This document shows, piece after piece, positions 1 through 11,837 of a DNA stretch of 64,000 nucleotides. Source of the DNA: Gonatopus flavifemur (Eukaryota; Arthropoda; Insecta; Hymenoptera; Dryinidae); contig JAFFJZ010000030.1 in assembly GCA_018340375.1 (NCBI GenBank), forward strand, positions 930,001 through 994,000. Direction: 5' to 3'. How positions within the stretch are numbered: position 1 is the stretch's first letter; the number at the start of each line of letters is the position of its first letter. The translations under genes were made by a program, and so were the position numbers. The notes under the pieces were generated by a model. That model saw nothing but the letters and a program-made list of their open reading frames with translations, was not told the DNA's origin and did not search any database.

Positions 1-1122
1 TGTATAGTACTTAACTAGCCATGAGTGGTTTAGGATTTGTCCGATTGATGTTGCTGAAATTTGAATCATTCATTGAAATGAATTAGTAACCGAATTAGTA
101 ACAATTCCGAAGAGTTGATTCAAGAAGATAAAAACCGATGATTTATATTGTGTTAGTCTGCATTCTCGTTCCGTTTCTATAAACGATTCAAATTTCAAGA
201 ACATTTCAATTATTGAAAACTTGGATATCGTCATCACAAATATTTGAACAAACTTTACACAAACAAAATCAATTTTATTCTCTTGTAAGATGATACAAGT
301 TGTCAAATACGCAACGATTGTCGACCGCATTTGTTGGAAGAACATGTGAAGTCATCAAAAATCGTTATGATAAGATAATTCATAATAAGAATAATAGTAA
401 TAACAATAGGCGTAATAGTTAAAATAATGATGATCGTAATGATATCCATATTAATCGATAATAATAATAATCATAGATACAATTCTTACGTACATTCGTA
501 TTTGTATCAGCGGACAGCCTATTACCGATAATTTACCCTCCAACGGTAAAATTACCGTTTAAAATTTAAACGGTAAATTTAAATTTACGTACATAAAATT
601 TGTTTTGAGTTTTCATCGTTTCTTTTACATTGATATTGATCTATTAGTCAATTAACTTTTATTTATTAGGATCTCAACATTTCACAAATATTCTATTCAT
701 TGGAGAATAGAATAAATCACGCACATTTGAGAAATGAAACATACCGTTCGAGGGATACGCGGACAAAAATCTCGATTAGATAAACTTGGCGCTTAATGAG
801 TACAGAAAAGGGGCGTAGATACAGGATCGAGACAAAGGGGCTGGACTAGAGACATTTTTTCACTTAAATTATGCGAATAAATTCATACATAAAATATGTA
901 GGAATATTTAAAAATACATTTAAAAAACAATACCACACGCACACAGTCTTGACTTATGTTATTCCATTAAGATACAGACACTCGAAGAACTTTATTCCCA
1001 AAAATTTTGACTTTCTCTGTTGAAACGAGTACTCGGAATAGATACCCGGTGATCGGTAATAATTGATTATTAAGTGTACTCTACATGATGGTTTTTGTAC
1101 TGAAAACATCATAATACCATAA
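1..1122. other. AT-rich non-coding DNA
   Basis: No credible gene. A trinucleotide-like AATAAT/AATAGT stretch lies at about 375-480 and a small palindrome at 543-576. Open frames are short and Ile/Phe/Asn-rich. Confidence 0.6.
543..576. repeat. Short palindrome cluster
   Basis: TTACCGTTTAAA, one base, then its inverse at 552-576, preceded by a related ACGGTAAAATTACCGT at 543-558. Function unknown. Confidence 0.7.
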
Positions 1123-1124
1123 TA

Positions 1125-2418
1125 CCGTGTCCAAAAAGTAAGGTGACATTTGAATTTAAACTCTGTGCGCAAATGTATTTGGGGAAGTGCTCATATTTTT
1201 AGGTTGGTAAGACAGACTTTGATATCCGTGCCAAGGATCACCTCAAAATATTAATTAGTGTTTGAGATAAGCTCCGTTTTGTAAGCTGATGAACGTGAAT
1301 TCTTCCATTTTTATAATGTCTGCATTTTTTGAGCAAAGAATTTGTATTAAATTTTGTTTGCGGAATGAATTTTCTGCTGCTGATTCGTTGAGGATGGTGC
1401 GGAAAGCCTTTGGTGATGAGGCTATGTCGACAAACAATGTTTACAAGTGGTATAAAGAGTTCCAAGGAAGTCGAGAACGTGTCGAAGACAAAAAGCGTCC
1501 CAGTCGACCATCAACTTTAACGGACGAAGTTCACGTCCAAAAAATCAAAGAGCTCGTGCTTGTAAATCGTCGATTAACAATTAGAGATCTTGCTGATGAT
1601 GTTGGCATTTCAAAAGGATCAGTCAATACCATTTTGAAGGATGTTTTGTGCCTTAGACGCGTCAAATCTCGATTGGTACCGAGAACACTGAATTTCCTGG
1701 AAAAACATCGTCGCGTTGAAGTGTGTAAAACAATGCTCTCTGACTATCAGGACAAGATGAAACGCATTATTACGGGAGATGAGACGTGGATTCATGCTTA
1801 TGACCCGGGAACAGCCGATCAATCAAGTGAATATCGCACTAAAAGTGAGGCAAAACCAAAAAAACTGCGCCAAAGTCGCTCAAAAATCAAGGTTATGGTG
1901 ACTGTTTTCTTTGATTATCGTGATGTTGTGCATTTTGAGTTCCCTCCGCCGGATTAAACTGTCAACGAAGAATATTTTTTGAGCGTTATGCGTCGTTAAA
2001 GAGACCGGAATTGTGGCGAGACAACTCTTGGTTTTTGCACCACGACAATGCACCGGCTCACACTGCATTGATTCTTCATGACTATTTCGCAAAAATCTCG
2101 ACCCATATCGTTCTACAACCACCGTATTCACCTGATTTGGCACCGTGCGACTTCTGGCTATTCAACAAAATCAAAAGACCGCTCCGAGGACACCGTTTTG
2201 AGTCGATAGAAGAGATCCAAACCGAATCGAAGAGAGAGTTGAAAGCCATCCCGGAAACCGACTTGAACAACCGTTTCGAAGATTGGAAAATGCGTTGGCG
2301 TAAGTGTATTGTATCCGGGGGGGGGGGGGGGTTACTTTGAAGGCGATGAACTTGATGTGGGGGAATGAATAAAGATTTTTTAAAATAAATGCTACGTCAC
2401 CTCATTTTTTGGACACAG
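1125..2418 (+). mobile_element. Mariner transposon copy 1, full length, decayed
   Basis: The element is 1294 bp and flanked by TA on both sides (1123-1124 and 2419-2420). Ends are inverted repeats of the form C(T/C)GTGTCCAAAAARTRAGGTG. It carries one transposase gene on the plus strand. Length, TA target site and ends are typical of mariner. Confidence 0.93.
1316..2368 (+). pseudogene. Mariner DD34D transposase, broken (copy 1)
   Basis: Transposase would bind the terminal repeats and cut and paste the element into TA sites. The N-terminal paired HTH region is present ([16 protein letters not shown] to [15 protein letters not shown]), then the first catalytic Asp in TGDETW, the second in HHDNAPAH and the third in YSPDLAPCD. 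Exactly 34 residues separate the last two Asp. A TAA interrupts the frame at 1955-1957 (after FPPPD). The frame breaks again after VMRR near 1998, where sequence found in related transposases seems missing. A run of 15 G at 2317-2331 shifts the last few codons. The likely start is the Met of MSAFFEQ at 1316. It cannot make a full enzyme as read. Confidence 0.92.
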
Positions 2419-2420
2419 TA

Positions 2421-3940
2421 GTATTCCTTCATCCTTGTAGTACACATATATTCTCAGTCAGCAGATATTATCATGGTTATAATTTCTGACTACCATGTGA
2501 CCATATCGTTAAGCCAATATTGCCAGATTTTCCAACAAACATTTGTGTATTCGTATACGTATATGTTTGAAATATCATCATGATACAACATACACGAATT
2601 TATAATTCAAGACATGTATGTATAACGAATGACACTATCAACAAACGCATAAATTCCGATTTAATGAAAAATTCAGGCAACTGCACGAACGCAATCATGT
2701 ACAACACGCTTACTGATATCTGCGATCGTTTTTTTTTACTCTTATCTCTCATCGATCAATTGAGATCTAAGTGTTGAATTATCATATTCGGTTCGATATA
2801 ATTCCTCTTAGAATCTATATCATTCGGAGTCGATTAATGAAGTTTGGGGAAACAAAAGCGAATATCTACAATGCAGAGAAAGGCAAAGACAAATGAGAAG
2901 ACTCACAAACGTACGCGCGTGTCTCTAATGATTATAAATTATATCGGATTGCACTCGATGGCACTTGAAAATGAATTCGTTGATTGGACAGATAATACGT
3001 TGCTGGTGATCGCTTGTATTTATCAAGCAATGCCAGTTCTGTTGTCCTGCAAACGAAAAATTCAATTAAATCGATTTGAATATCAATTCTGATGCATGAT
3101 GAAAATGAAACAACATACGTTACCTTGGTATACATGCCACATCCTTCATCGTACGCATATGTATATATATTCATACATCCCTTATATATCCTTTCTCAAT
3201 AAATTCTCACAAATAGGGTGTATGGTTTATCGACAGAAGAAAAATGATAATGATGGCACGCGCGGACGAACGGAGTCTGCATCGATGATGAAAGGTAAGC
3301 CAATGGAGATAGGGAAAGGGGCGTTCATCTCCAGCGAAAGTAGATCACCTGCCGCAAACCATATACGCAATAAAGTAGTACAGTATCGTTAACATGTATG
3401 TAAAATATCCATATACACACGTATATCCAAACGTGTGTATGTACACATGCATGTGGAAAAATTTTGTATCCTCAAACAAAACGTTATTGCGGTAAAAGAA
3501 GCATCTCGATTCGCATTCAGGGCACCACCTCGAAGAAAGTTTCCTTCAAGTGCGAAATTTAACACGACACTTTAACGAGCGACAAATAAGTCATCGATTG
3601 TCGAATAATTGGATTCGATAACCTAGTTTTTCGCAATTCGCTTCAATAATCTTGATACGAATTATATCATTGCGGTATTCGAAAGAAATTTTCTCAGAGG
3701 TTTGTTTATATTTTGTTAGAATTACACTTATCAAGTTTTCATTAGATCATTCAAATATTAACATAACGCCGTGAATGTGAAGATCTTTTATTTCGCTGCT
3801 CTATTAGCACAAAATGTTCATCAAACATTCTCAGAATGTCAGGAAAATATTTTACACGTATTGGTGTTACTTCGTTGAAGTCTGAATCGTTCATTGGAAC
3901 GCATTTCTAATCGAATTGAAAAATACTGAAGCGTGTTGTA
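2421..3940. other. AT-rich non-coding DNA
   Basis: Several 65-98 codon frames are present, but composition and lack of splice context give them no support. Nothing else stands out. Confidence 0.55.
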
Positions 3941-4207
3941 GATCCCGAGTCGAAAACTTTGGAAGATTTTTGTCCTCATATTTCGTTTTTGAACTGATTT
4001 TGTCCTGGTTGCTTAGACAAAAACAGTACTTTTTTATGATTGTAGTCTGAATTTCTCCTGCAACGAATGAAAGTGATTGAGGAGAAATTCAGATTAAAAT
4101 CATGAAAAAGCACTGTTTTTTATCCGCATTATTCAACAATCAAGACAAAATCAGCCTAAAAATAGAATAAGAGGACAAAAACCGTTCAAATTTTTCGATT
4201 CTGGGAC
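3941..4207. mobile_element. Long hairpin MITE
   Basis: Arms of about 120 bp are inverted copies (GATTTTTGTCCTCATA-type text on the left, mirrored near 4165-4190 on the right), with the centre near 4070-4085 (TTTCTCCT to AGGAGAAA). Ends read GATCCCGAGTCGAAAA and, inverted, GGTCCCAGAATCGAAAA. It is non-coding. Confidence 0.75.
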
Positions 4208-5788
4208 CTTTGATTTTGAGAAACTTTCTTCAATGGCAAATCAAATTGGTTTGTATTTAAGAGCACTCAAGCATCAGGAAAAGCGGGTAAAATTTTGCGC
4301 CAATTTTTTTCATAAGTTACTTGATAAATTCCAATATGAAATCGATAATAATTGAGTATATACCTGAAATTGGACTCTACAAATACAAATACAAATTTGG
4401 GCCTCCCCATGGCTTCCAGACATTGGGAAATCCAAATTATAAAAAATTATTGACGGTTGGAGGTTGTTAATTTTAAAGTCCTTACTCGCCAGAAAAACGG
4501 TAAAAGACTAAAATTTATATTTAGAGTGTAATCCTAGTCCTGGATTTTATTATTATTTACTAAAAATTTCCGTTGAACGCATAATTTATTAAAAATTTTG
4601 GCACACAATTTGACTCGTTTCTTTTGGCGTTTGAGTGCCCTTGAGATATTAAAGAATGATAACTCAATATTTAAATGATCCGTATGCGTTGTAATTACAA
4701 TTTGATAATTTATACTCATTTGAGGGTTATCATGGGTCAATAATCTCTCAATTTAAAAAAAAAATAGAATACAAAAAATGTTCCTATCTGATCTTCCAGA
4801 AGTTACAAGTTTTAGCATATTTCTATGGATCCAAAAAATTGAGATCATCGTGAGTGTGGACTGTTATAATGATAATGATACTAATAATAATACTAATGAA
4901 TAGAAATAGAAAAAGAGAAAGAAGAATAGAAGCGTAAACACTGCCACCATTGTCACCATTACAAGCTTTAGATTCCCCTAGAATTCTACATGAGAAAGTT
5001 GACAAAAAAGAGTCGTGAGATCTATGTGTTTTGTTTTTTCCCAACGTGACTACTACAGTCGCGGAAGAGTTTTCTACAAAATTCGTTTTCAAACGATAAC
5101 ATTTCTGCAACGTTATCGATATCGAAGCGATAGAAACGATACCCTTGGATGGGCACGTACAAGAGAAGTACTGAAAATAAAATAAATATTCGCTGGAAAG
5201 TTTGATAGTGTATTATTCCTTCCTCAACATTGCTGTTGCGCGGAATTCTTTGAAAGTGCAGAATTTCTATGGAATGTCGAAAACTGACCTTGGGCCAGTT
5301 ACAAGCCAGCCATTAAAAATCCAATTCACAAATCGATTCCTTCTTGTTGAGAACTGTCCTTATCCATTTGATTGAGATCGATCGACTTCAATCTTCACGA
5401 GACGGATCATCGAGCTTCAATGAACTGGATTCAAGTGAAAGTCCTTCGGTATTACAAATATTTCAATATCTTGGTAATCCATAGCCGATTTTTCAATGTT
5501 CTCTTCCATTTCTTCGTCGAACATTTTCAATTCTTTAATGAAACTTCTCCTTGCATTCAGTTGAATCAAGTGTAAATCCTAATTCTTTACGTTCAAGAAA
5601 ATCACTCGTGTCATTCGTGTTACACAATTGTCATTGTCAGTCCGATATTCTTGTAGTATTTCGGATACAACAGTACAGCACTGTGATTTTATGATATAAA
5701 TATGAATATTTTTATATTTATCTACGCGAGTATATGCGAATATTATTATGTCGCTGAATTGTCAATTTAAAATGTGGTTTTCAATGGA
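4208..5788. other. Intergenic DNA and probable 3' flank of the coiled-coil gene
   Basis: Low-complexity ATAATAATA text near 4865-4920. The 3' UTR of the minus-strand gene should extend into the upper end, but no clear cleavage signal is visible. Confidence 0.5.
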
Positions 5789-6193
5789 TCATACACAAAG
5801 TTCCTGATAAATGACGAATCGATTGATATTTTCCTCACACCTAAGATTTTTTAAAAACGGCCTATCATTTCCGTTCCACGTTTTCATAGCCCATCCCTCT
5901 TTCTCTTTACTCTTATTCTCCTTATTCCGTTTGTATCTAACCTTCTTTTCAGTTTCTGACTCGGTTAAAGTAACGACAGTCCCCGTTGATTCTTCTTCAG
6001 CCACCTCTGTAGGTTGCTGCGGTATTTCCTGTTCTTCGGGTATCACGTGAACTTGGGATATTCTCCCTACGATTGACGCTGATGGCGAACCATCAACTTT
6101 GTCATCGTCTTCGTCATTTTGTCTTTTTTTATCGGTGTGTTCCTTCGCCTCTTTCGCCACTTCTTCAACGGAGTACATTAGGATATGCCGAGC
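5789..6193 (-). CDS. Terminal coding exon 6 of the coiled-coil gene (134 codons plus stop)
   Basis: The acceptor is TTTACAG|GCTCGG. The exon encodes a highly charged, low-complexity tail rich in Glu, Lys and Asp, with no obvious domain, ending IYQELCV then stop at 5789-5791. No textbook AATAAA follows closely on the minus strand; AT-rich AATATA-like strings occur near 5700. Confidence 0.85.
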   Translation of the reverse strand, partial: ARHILMYSVEEVAKEAKEHTDKKRQNDEDDDKVDGSPSASIVGRISQVHVIPEEQEIPQQPTEVAEEESTGTVVTLTESETEKKVRYKRNKENKSKEKEGWAMKTWNGNDRPFLKNLRCEENINRFVIYQELCV

Positions 6194-9100
6194 CTGTAAA
6201 TAAATCGAACAATCATTGGGAATTCATCTCGTTTATTTAACATTTTTACTTCACTTGCCTGTGGATATTGTATTCCCGGGGGATACCTCATCCTTAAATC
6301 TCTGGTCTGACATTGCGCGCATTTGTTTATACTATTAACAAAAACTTCATCCGTTGTCGTTTGTACAGCCGTCGAACAAAGCAAATTTATCCCCTTTGAT
6401 ATATCTTCGCATTGTGCTTGAACGTTATTATCTTTATTCGAAAAATCATCAGTCATCGTAGAAGCGTCTATGGTTACCGTACCTCGATCTATGACATTCA
6501 ATTTCTCTTGTATCTCCATGGCATCGAATCCATCGCACTCGGTCGAAGTGAAAGCATCTATCACTGATCTGACTTGACCTGCAATATCAATGTTGTTCAA
6601 TCCTTTAATCCGCTCCTCAATGTTTCTCAATTCGTTCTCCAACCAATATACTCTTTCCGTTAATCTATAATTTTCATCCAACAACTCTTCCTCCCTTTGT
6701 TTCGATATTCTCTTTTCGCTCAATAATTTTTCTTCGGACGTCTGGTAGGAGGACAATCGTTCCTCGAGGTCTCGTATTCTCTCCTGAACGATCGAATCCA
6801 CTGGTTCGAAATTGGCCCCTTGTTCTGGGTTCGAACAAACCGCTGGACAAACGACAGCACAAACACCTGGGCCTTGACTCGCAACTTTGGCTGCGCGTTC
6901 TTGAATTCGAACACGAAGTTCTTGAAGACGTTGTACCTCTTGCAACAATTCCCCTGCTGGCAATTCCGTTTGGGTGCTTCGATTTGCCAATTCCACTTCT
7001 TCGTCGTCTATCTCTTGATCCGCATCGGGTATCGTTTCATCGTCCTCGTCTTGTTCGAAAATTCCACTCTCTTGTAACGATAAGGGAGGTTTCGGAAGTA
7101 ACGGCGAGATCGGACGATTGATGCTGATGATTGAGCTTGTGTAAGGGATAACAGTCGCTACTGCTCGATTTATCTGTTTTTTATGATGCGATTGATCCTG
7201 GAATGAAAACATCGTTCCATTGGAATTGATTGTAAAAAATAAGTTACATAAAATAATTCAACCCGATTAATTTACCTTGATAAGCATCGGCTCGGGTGAA
7301 ACCACTCCGCTATCCGCTGTGTGATCAGGACTCTCCCTACGCGCGGACATTTCTTCCAATTCAAGCAAACGAAACTCGAGCAACTCGTTCTGCTCGCGTA
7401 ATTCCGATAGCTCTGCGAGAAGGTTCGCTTCCCGTTCTTCGGTTTCTTGGAGTTTCCTGTTTAAAACATCCAGTTCCTTGTTGCGATTGGCGCATCTTGT
7501 CTGAAAGTGAATACACGACCAAAAACAATTGAAGGAAGTACAAGGGATCTTTTGTTCATTTATGGAATCTAGAAAACAAGAAACGTTTTTTCCAGTGATT
7601 GGAACTTTCTACGTGAGAGTAACACGTTCGTGCGTTGAATGATGTAATCTTACAATGATAATGATTGAATCAAATATAGTACCTCTTGTAATAAAGCTAT
7701 TTCTAAATCTCGGACTTGATTTTTGGCACGTGATGATTCTTGTTTCTCTTCGAGAAGTCTAGTTTGAAGTTCTTCGACTTCGATTAACACAGCTTCGTAA
7801 GCTTCTCTGGTGACCTCGGTACCCTGCCATTGACCACATCCCCCCGGTTGCGGAGAAAGAGACGAGGGAGCACTGGAAAGAGCACTGTCCCCTTCCTCGT
7901 GATCCTCCTCGTCGTCCACTTCGGCTACTGGTTCCAACTCCAACCATTGTCTATAAAATTCTTCTTTCCTCTTCTTATTTGTGAGTTGCTCCAATTTTCT
8001 TTCTTTTTCCTTTCGAAATAAAATGTTAGTTTTCTAGGGAGAATGAATATTCACGCACAACGAGATATAACAGAGACACTATATGAAATTTTAACTGACA
8101 GTCGTGATCAAATTTCACAGATAACTGTAGATCAATAACAGAATCCTACGGTCTACACCCACCGAGTATCGTATAATGAATACGTGAATCATATATATCA
8201 AACTTCAAAAGTTGCAAATGTTTAAAATTCCATCTGATATTGAATTTCAAAAAAAAAAGTCTATCAATAATTGAGTGAAGACATTTTCGAAAGCCATTTT
8301 ATCGAATATCATGACATTCGTGATATTTTGGTGATTCTCAGTTAAGAGGTGATTTCTGCGGCAAAGAAAAAAAAATACTGAAAATTGAACATGATATTGT
8401 TTCGAACAGGGGTTATCGAGAATCGTAATTTTGTGACCGCTCGTATTTGCGTTTCTGGTTATCCGATTGCAATGGAACTTATACCACGTCTTATTCACAA
8501 CCCCATAGTAGTTCCATACGAGTTTTATCCCAAATGGTGGACAACTGTGAAAAAAATGTTCCCCTACTTTGGAGAAAAAAAGGTTTCGTTCCTTCCAAGC
8601 AACTGTTTGATTACAACTAAACAAATATAAGTTGAACGTCACAATTTTCTATTCCAAGTTATTTGAGAACATCGATATATCAAATAGCAGTAATTTCATC
8701 CCTGACGTCCTGTCACACTCTGTTACATCTTTCCCATATAAATATATGAAGAACATGGAAGTAATGTCTCTATACCGATTTTTTTGTTCAAATTATGCCC
8801 CTCAATTGTGATGTATATTCTTCCCTGGTATATTTTTACACTCGTAAATAATCTTCGGATGTTTCACGAAAGTTCTCATCCACCTATAAATGGTGATGAG
8901 TAATCTTAAGTTGGCAACAAACATTGATTTATTTGGTCAGCGATCTTCTTTGATTACTTTTTCCAATGTTTCAACGAAGTTTGTGTAACTACTTGGTTAG
9001 GTAATAACAGGATTTTCCTATTACAAATGATACACTATAATGAATTGAGTTTTCAATTTGTCAAATTTTCAAGTAAGTCTCATCTTTTTTTAATCGCAAA

Positions 9101-10364
9101 ATTTCTTATGAAAAGTATCTCCGCTGATCGTATTTCTCCTGGCCAACTGATTAACTGCCAGGGGAAATACAAAATATCCAGGGGATATACGAAGTTTCTG
9201 CAAAAGATTTCACACGATACGTTCAACATTATTCCATAGAAATCGATGTCAAACTATAAATGTCAACAGCTGAACTTGATTACAGACCATGTCTATATCG
9301 AAAAAATTGAGTAGATCAGAAAGTTTGTATTTTGTATCTCCCCCCATCTCTTGTGGAATCATAAAAAATGAATAAATTGGTTGGCCACCCTCAGGATATG
9401 AATGAGCTGCTCAATATGAAATATCGTGAACCAAATATATTTCTTTGTTTGCCACAAAACAGTGGATTTTATACCTCTTAACTGAGAATAATCACCCATT
9501 TATCGACTTCGAAACAACATTTTCGAAAGTATATAATTAATCGAAGATAAAAATGAAGTACCTTAACCGCTTGACGAAGTATCTCAATGACTTCCTGTTG
9601 TTCGAGTGCAAGCTCACGGAGGCGCTCGACCTCGACCTCTGTTATTGCCCCGTCGCAACCTACTTCTCGTATGTAAGAATCCACCTATAATAAGATAATT
9701 AGACAATCATCTTATTATTATTATGTACCGTGAGTGTACTCATTTAATTGGTTACTTAGAATTTAATGACAATACATAATAAAAATCGAGACCTGACGGT
9801 TTAAAGATAGTACACCTTTCTTAGATTATTTATTAGATGAAGTTAGTAACACAACATTTTCGCAATTTCTGAAGATAATATAGTTGCGAACAGCTGTTGG
9901 AGGTATAAAATTAAAGAATTGCCAGCGAAAAGATTCGTATAGCACCTTTGATACTTTGTATTGATCAGCCCATATGCTCGACACGAGCAAAGATTGAGAA
10001 ATAAAAGGAAGATAACAAAAACTTGGAATAATGTTTTGAACTCTGTTTCGGATCAAATAAATGCGTTCTCATTGAGTCTCATCCTAATCAGCTTTTTGAA
10101 AAATAAACTTGTTTTCGAATACCCTGCAGTCAGGTTCTTATTCTCTCATAATTGAATGATTCAAAATAAGCTACGAGAGGTGTTTTTTCAGAGATCTATC
10201 ATCGTGTTGTAATGGAAATGAATTCATTTTCCGCTTTTCGAAATTGGAGTAAAAATATTAGTTGGGGGTGAAAATGATTGAAATCTTCTAAAACTTACTG
10301 TATGACCATCGTGCATGAAGAACTTCTTCGACCGAATCGGACTGCTCTCCTTTAACTTCCTCAT
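5789..10364 (-). CDS. Six-exon gene for a ~694-residue acidic coiled-coil protein, possibly a JAKMIP- or ninein-like scaffold
   Basis: Exons in transcription order are 10364-10299, 9684-9562, 8009-7683, 7500-7276, 7197-6259 and 6193-5789 (with stop). Lengths are 22, 41, 109, 75, 313 and 134 codons, and every junction falls between codons. Acceptors end in AG after pyrimidine- or AT-rich tracts and donors are GT except one GC. The product is rich in Glu, Lys and Leu with heptad stretches in exons 2-5. An acidic spacer lies at about residues 296-317, a Cys-rich patch (GVCAVVCPAVC) at about 358-368, and QT motifs in exon 5. There is no signal peptide or membrane segment, so it is probably a cytosolic scaffold. 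The block ELLEFRLLELEE in exon 4 recalls JAKMIP or ninein-type coiled-coil proteins, but that is from memory and uncertain. The start is taken as the ATG opening exon 1; a longer N terminus is possible. Confidence 0.85.
6259..7197 (-). CDS. Coding exon 5 of the coiled-coil gene (313 codons) with LC8-like motifs
   Basis: The acceptor is ATTCCAG|GATCAA. The best donor is the non-canonical CCACAG|GCAAGT; a weak in-frame GT donor lies 9 bases further on (GAA|GTAAAA). The exon encodes a basic start, an acidic stretch (EQDEDDETIPDADQEIDDEE), a long coiled coil (about protein residues 326-448) interrupted by a Cys patch, and a Ser/Thr-rich end. RSTQT (about 320-324) fits the [KR]xTQT pattern bound by dynein light chain LC8. 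ASTMT (about 492-496), AVQT (524-527) and QCQT (542-545) are weaker variants. Confidence 0.88.
7276..7500 (-). CDS. Coding exon 4 of the coiled-coil gene (75 codons)
   Basis: The acceptor is CTTTCAG|ACAAGA and the donor ATCAAG|GTAAAT. A continuous coiled coil (LNRKLQETEEREANLLAEL, then ELLEFRLLELEE) is followed by a Ser/Pro/Asp tail. The ELLEFRLLELEE block is the most recognisable part of the protein. Phase 0 at both ends. Confidence 0.88.
7683..8009 (-). CDS. Coding exon 3 of the coiled-coil gene (109 codons)
   Basis: The likely acceptor is TTCGAAAG|GAAAAAG, preceded by a branch-like ACTAAC; the donor is CAAGAG|GTACTA. It encodes a basic Lys/Arg helix (KERKLEQLTNKKRKEEFY), an acidic Ser/Pro linker (DDEEDHEEGDSALSS) and a coiled coil up to LEIALLQE. 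The acceptor is the least certain border, because AGs a few bases downstream could also serve. Confidence 0.82.
8010..9561 (-). other. Intron 3 region of the coiled-coil gene part (8010-9561)
   Basis: This 1.55 kb intron has GTACTT at its 5' end and ends with ACTAACATTTTATTTCGAAAG. No nested gene or clear element was seen. Confidence 0.7.
9562..9684 (-). CDS. Coding exon 2 of the coiled-coil gene (41 codons)
   Basis: The acceptor is TTATAG|GTGGAT and the donor GTTAAG|GTACTT. It starts VDSYIREVGCDG and then enters a predicted helix, EVERLRELALEQQEVIEIL, with heptad spacing of Leu, Val and Ile. Both borders are phase 0. Confidence 0.85.
10299..10364 (-). CDS. Coding exon 1 of the coiled-coil gene (22 codons)
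   Basis: The acceptor is TTTCAG|ATGAGG and the donor CATACA|GTAAGT. The peptide runs from MRKLKESS to FFMHDGHT, is basic, and ends in phase 0. The ATG sits directly on the acceptor, so it is either the true start or an internal Met of a longer frame. Confidence 0.75.
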
Positions 10365-11837
10365 CTGAAACGATAGAAGAGCATTGTATCAGAAAGAATA
10401 TCTTGTACTGAAATTGCAGTGCTTGCAAAGGATTTTACAATTTGGAATTGATTTACGGATTTCCTCACGCTGGTGAGAATGATTCGAAAATTGATTTTTG
10501 TAGATCGTTTTGGTCTATTGATTTGGAAATCATGAGAATATTATTGAAATTCTGTGATGGAATGGACAGATTATATAAAAGTTATATATAATTCTTTCTT
10601 CTTTCGCATTCTATACATTAGAAAACATTTTTCGTTCAACACAGTTCAGCCTTTCACGTTACACTAAAATTTTACATCGTGTGTAAATCCGGGAACCGTG
10701 GTCTAAAATAACAATGGAATCCTTTTAAAACAAATGATTATTCATTAGGTGCAGTTAACTGCATCTAATCTAACCGTTAGTGAGTGTGAAATTATAATTA
10801 ACGACACGGAAAAAAAGAAACATTACTGGAATCATAATCGTAGCATCATTTACCATTGTGGTCGCGTTAAGAACGCTCTGCTGTTGAAAATAGCACTTAA
10901 TTATGGGGAAAAAATGCTACTGAGCAGTGGGTGTATTCTGTGCTTTTTCCTCTAAACAGTATATAATAATAAAATAATGAATGTCAAAAAAATTCAAGTG
11001 GACTTTTTGTTATTTTGATATTTCTCCAACTTCTATGTTCAAACGTTGCATGTTGTTGTAAGAATGGTTGTAATGTTAAAAAGACTATTGATATATACAT
11101 ATAATAACACGAGTAGGCAAGTCCGGTATGCAAGGCCAACTTTTTCCATCTCAACATATCGCATATAAGGATTCAAAGGACAGAGGAAGAGTTGCTACAT
11201 ATCCTTTCCCAGGCAATGACTATTCGCCATGTTATATAAGCATGTTATTCTCATTCATTGTTTCTATTATTCCAAGTAACGGTTGAAGGTAGAACTTCAG
11301 TGTTTAATATATTTTATTCACACAAGAATACATCGATTCGCGATGTTTTAATAATATCTGTTTGTCGTGGAAACAACTATTCTCTTCGTCAGTGTTTCAT
11401 TGGTATAGGGAAATTCATTACATCGATCCAATAATTTTATCAATTTGTTGAATTTGTTTAGTTTATCAGGAAAAATGTCCAGGGAAAGTATATGAATTAC
11501 GTGAAGACGATACTCTTGAAAGTAGTTTAAGAAAGTATACAGTTCTATTGTACTAAGTTTTGAGTGTTTGAAATGTATCTTGTTGGATAGAATATAAATA
11601 TTACGAATAAGAAATGTTATAAAGATATGAATTTCTGCTTATCAATATGTAGAAGATAATAAACTCTAACGGGAGTTTATTTGAAACAAATTCCATAAGT
11701 TTACAAACAAAGCATATTATTTCTCTTTCTTTTCATAGATTCTAAATGAAAACTTCATATAAGATTATTTCATATTATCGTGGATTAGAGTATACTTGGA
11801 TTTACGAAAGAGGTAAAGAGAGATAACCTGCAAACTT
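10365..11837 (-). other. Probable first intron of the coiled-coil gene
   Basis: It is bounded by the inferred donor at 11837 and the acceptor TTTCAG at 10365-10370. AT-rich, nothing else seen. Confidence 0.4.
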
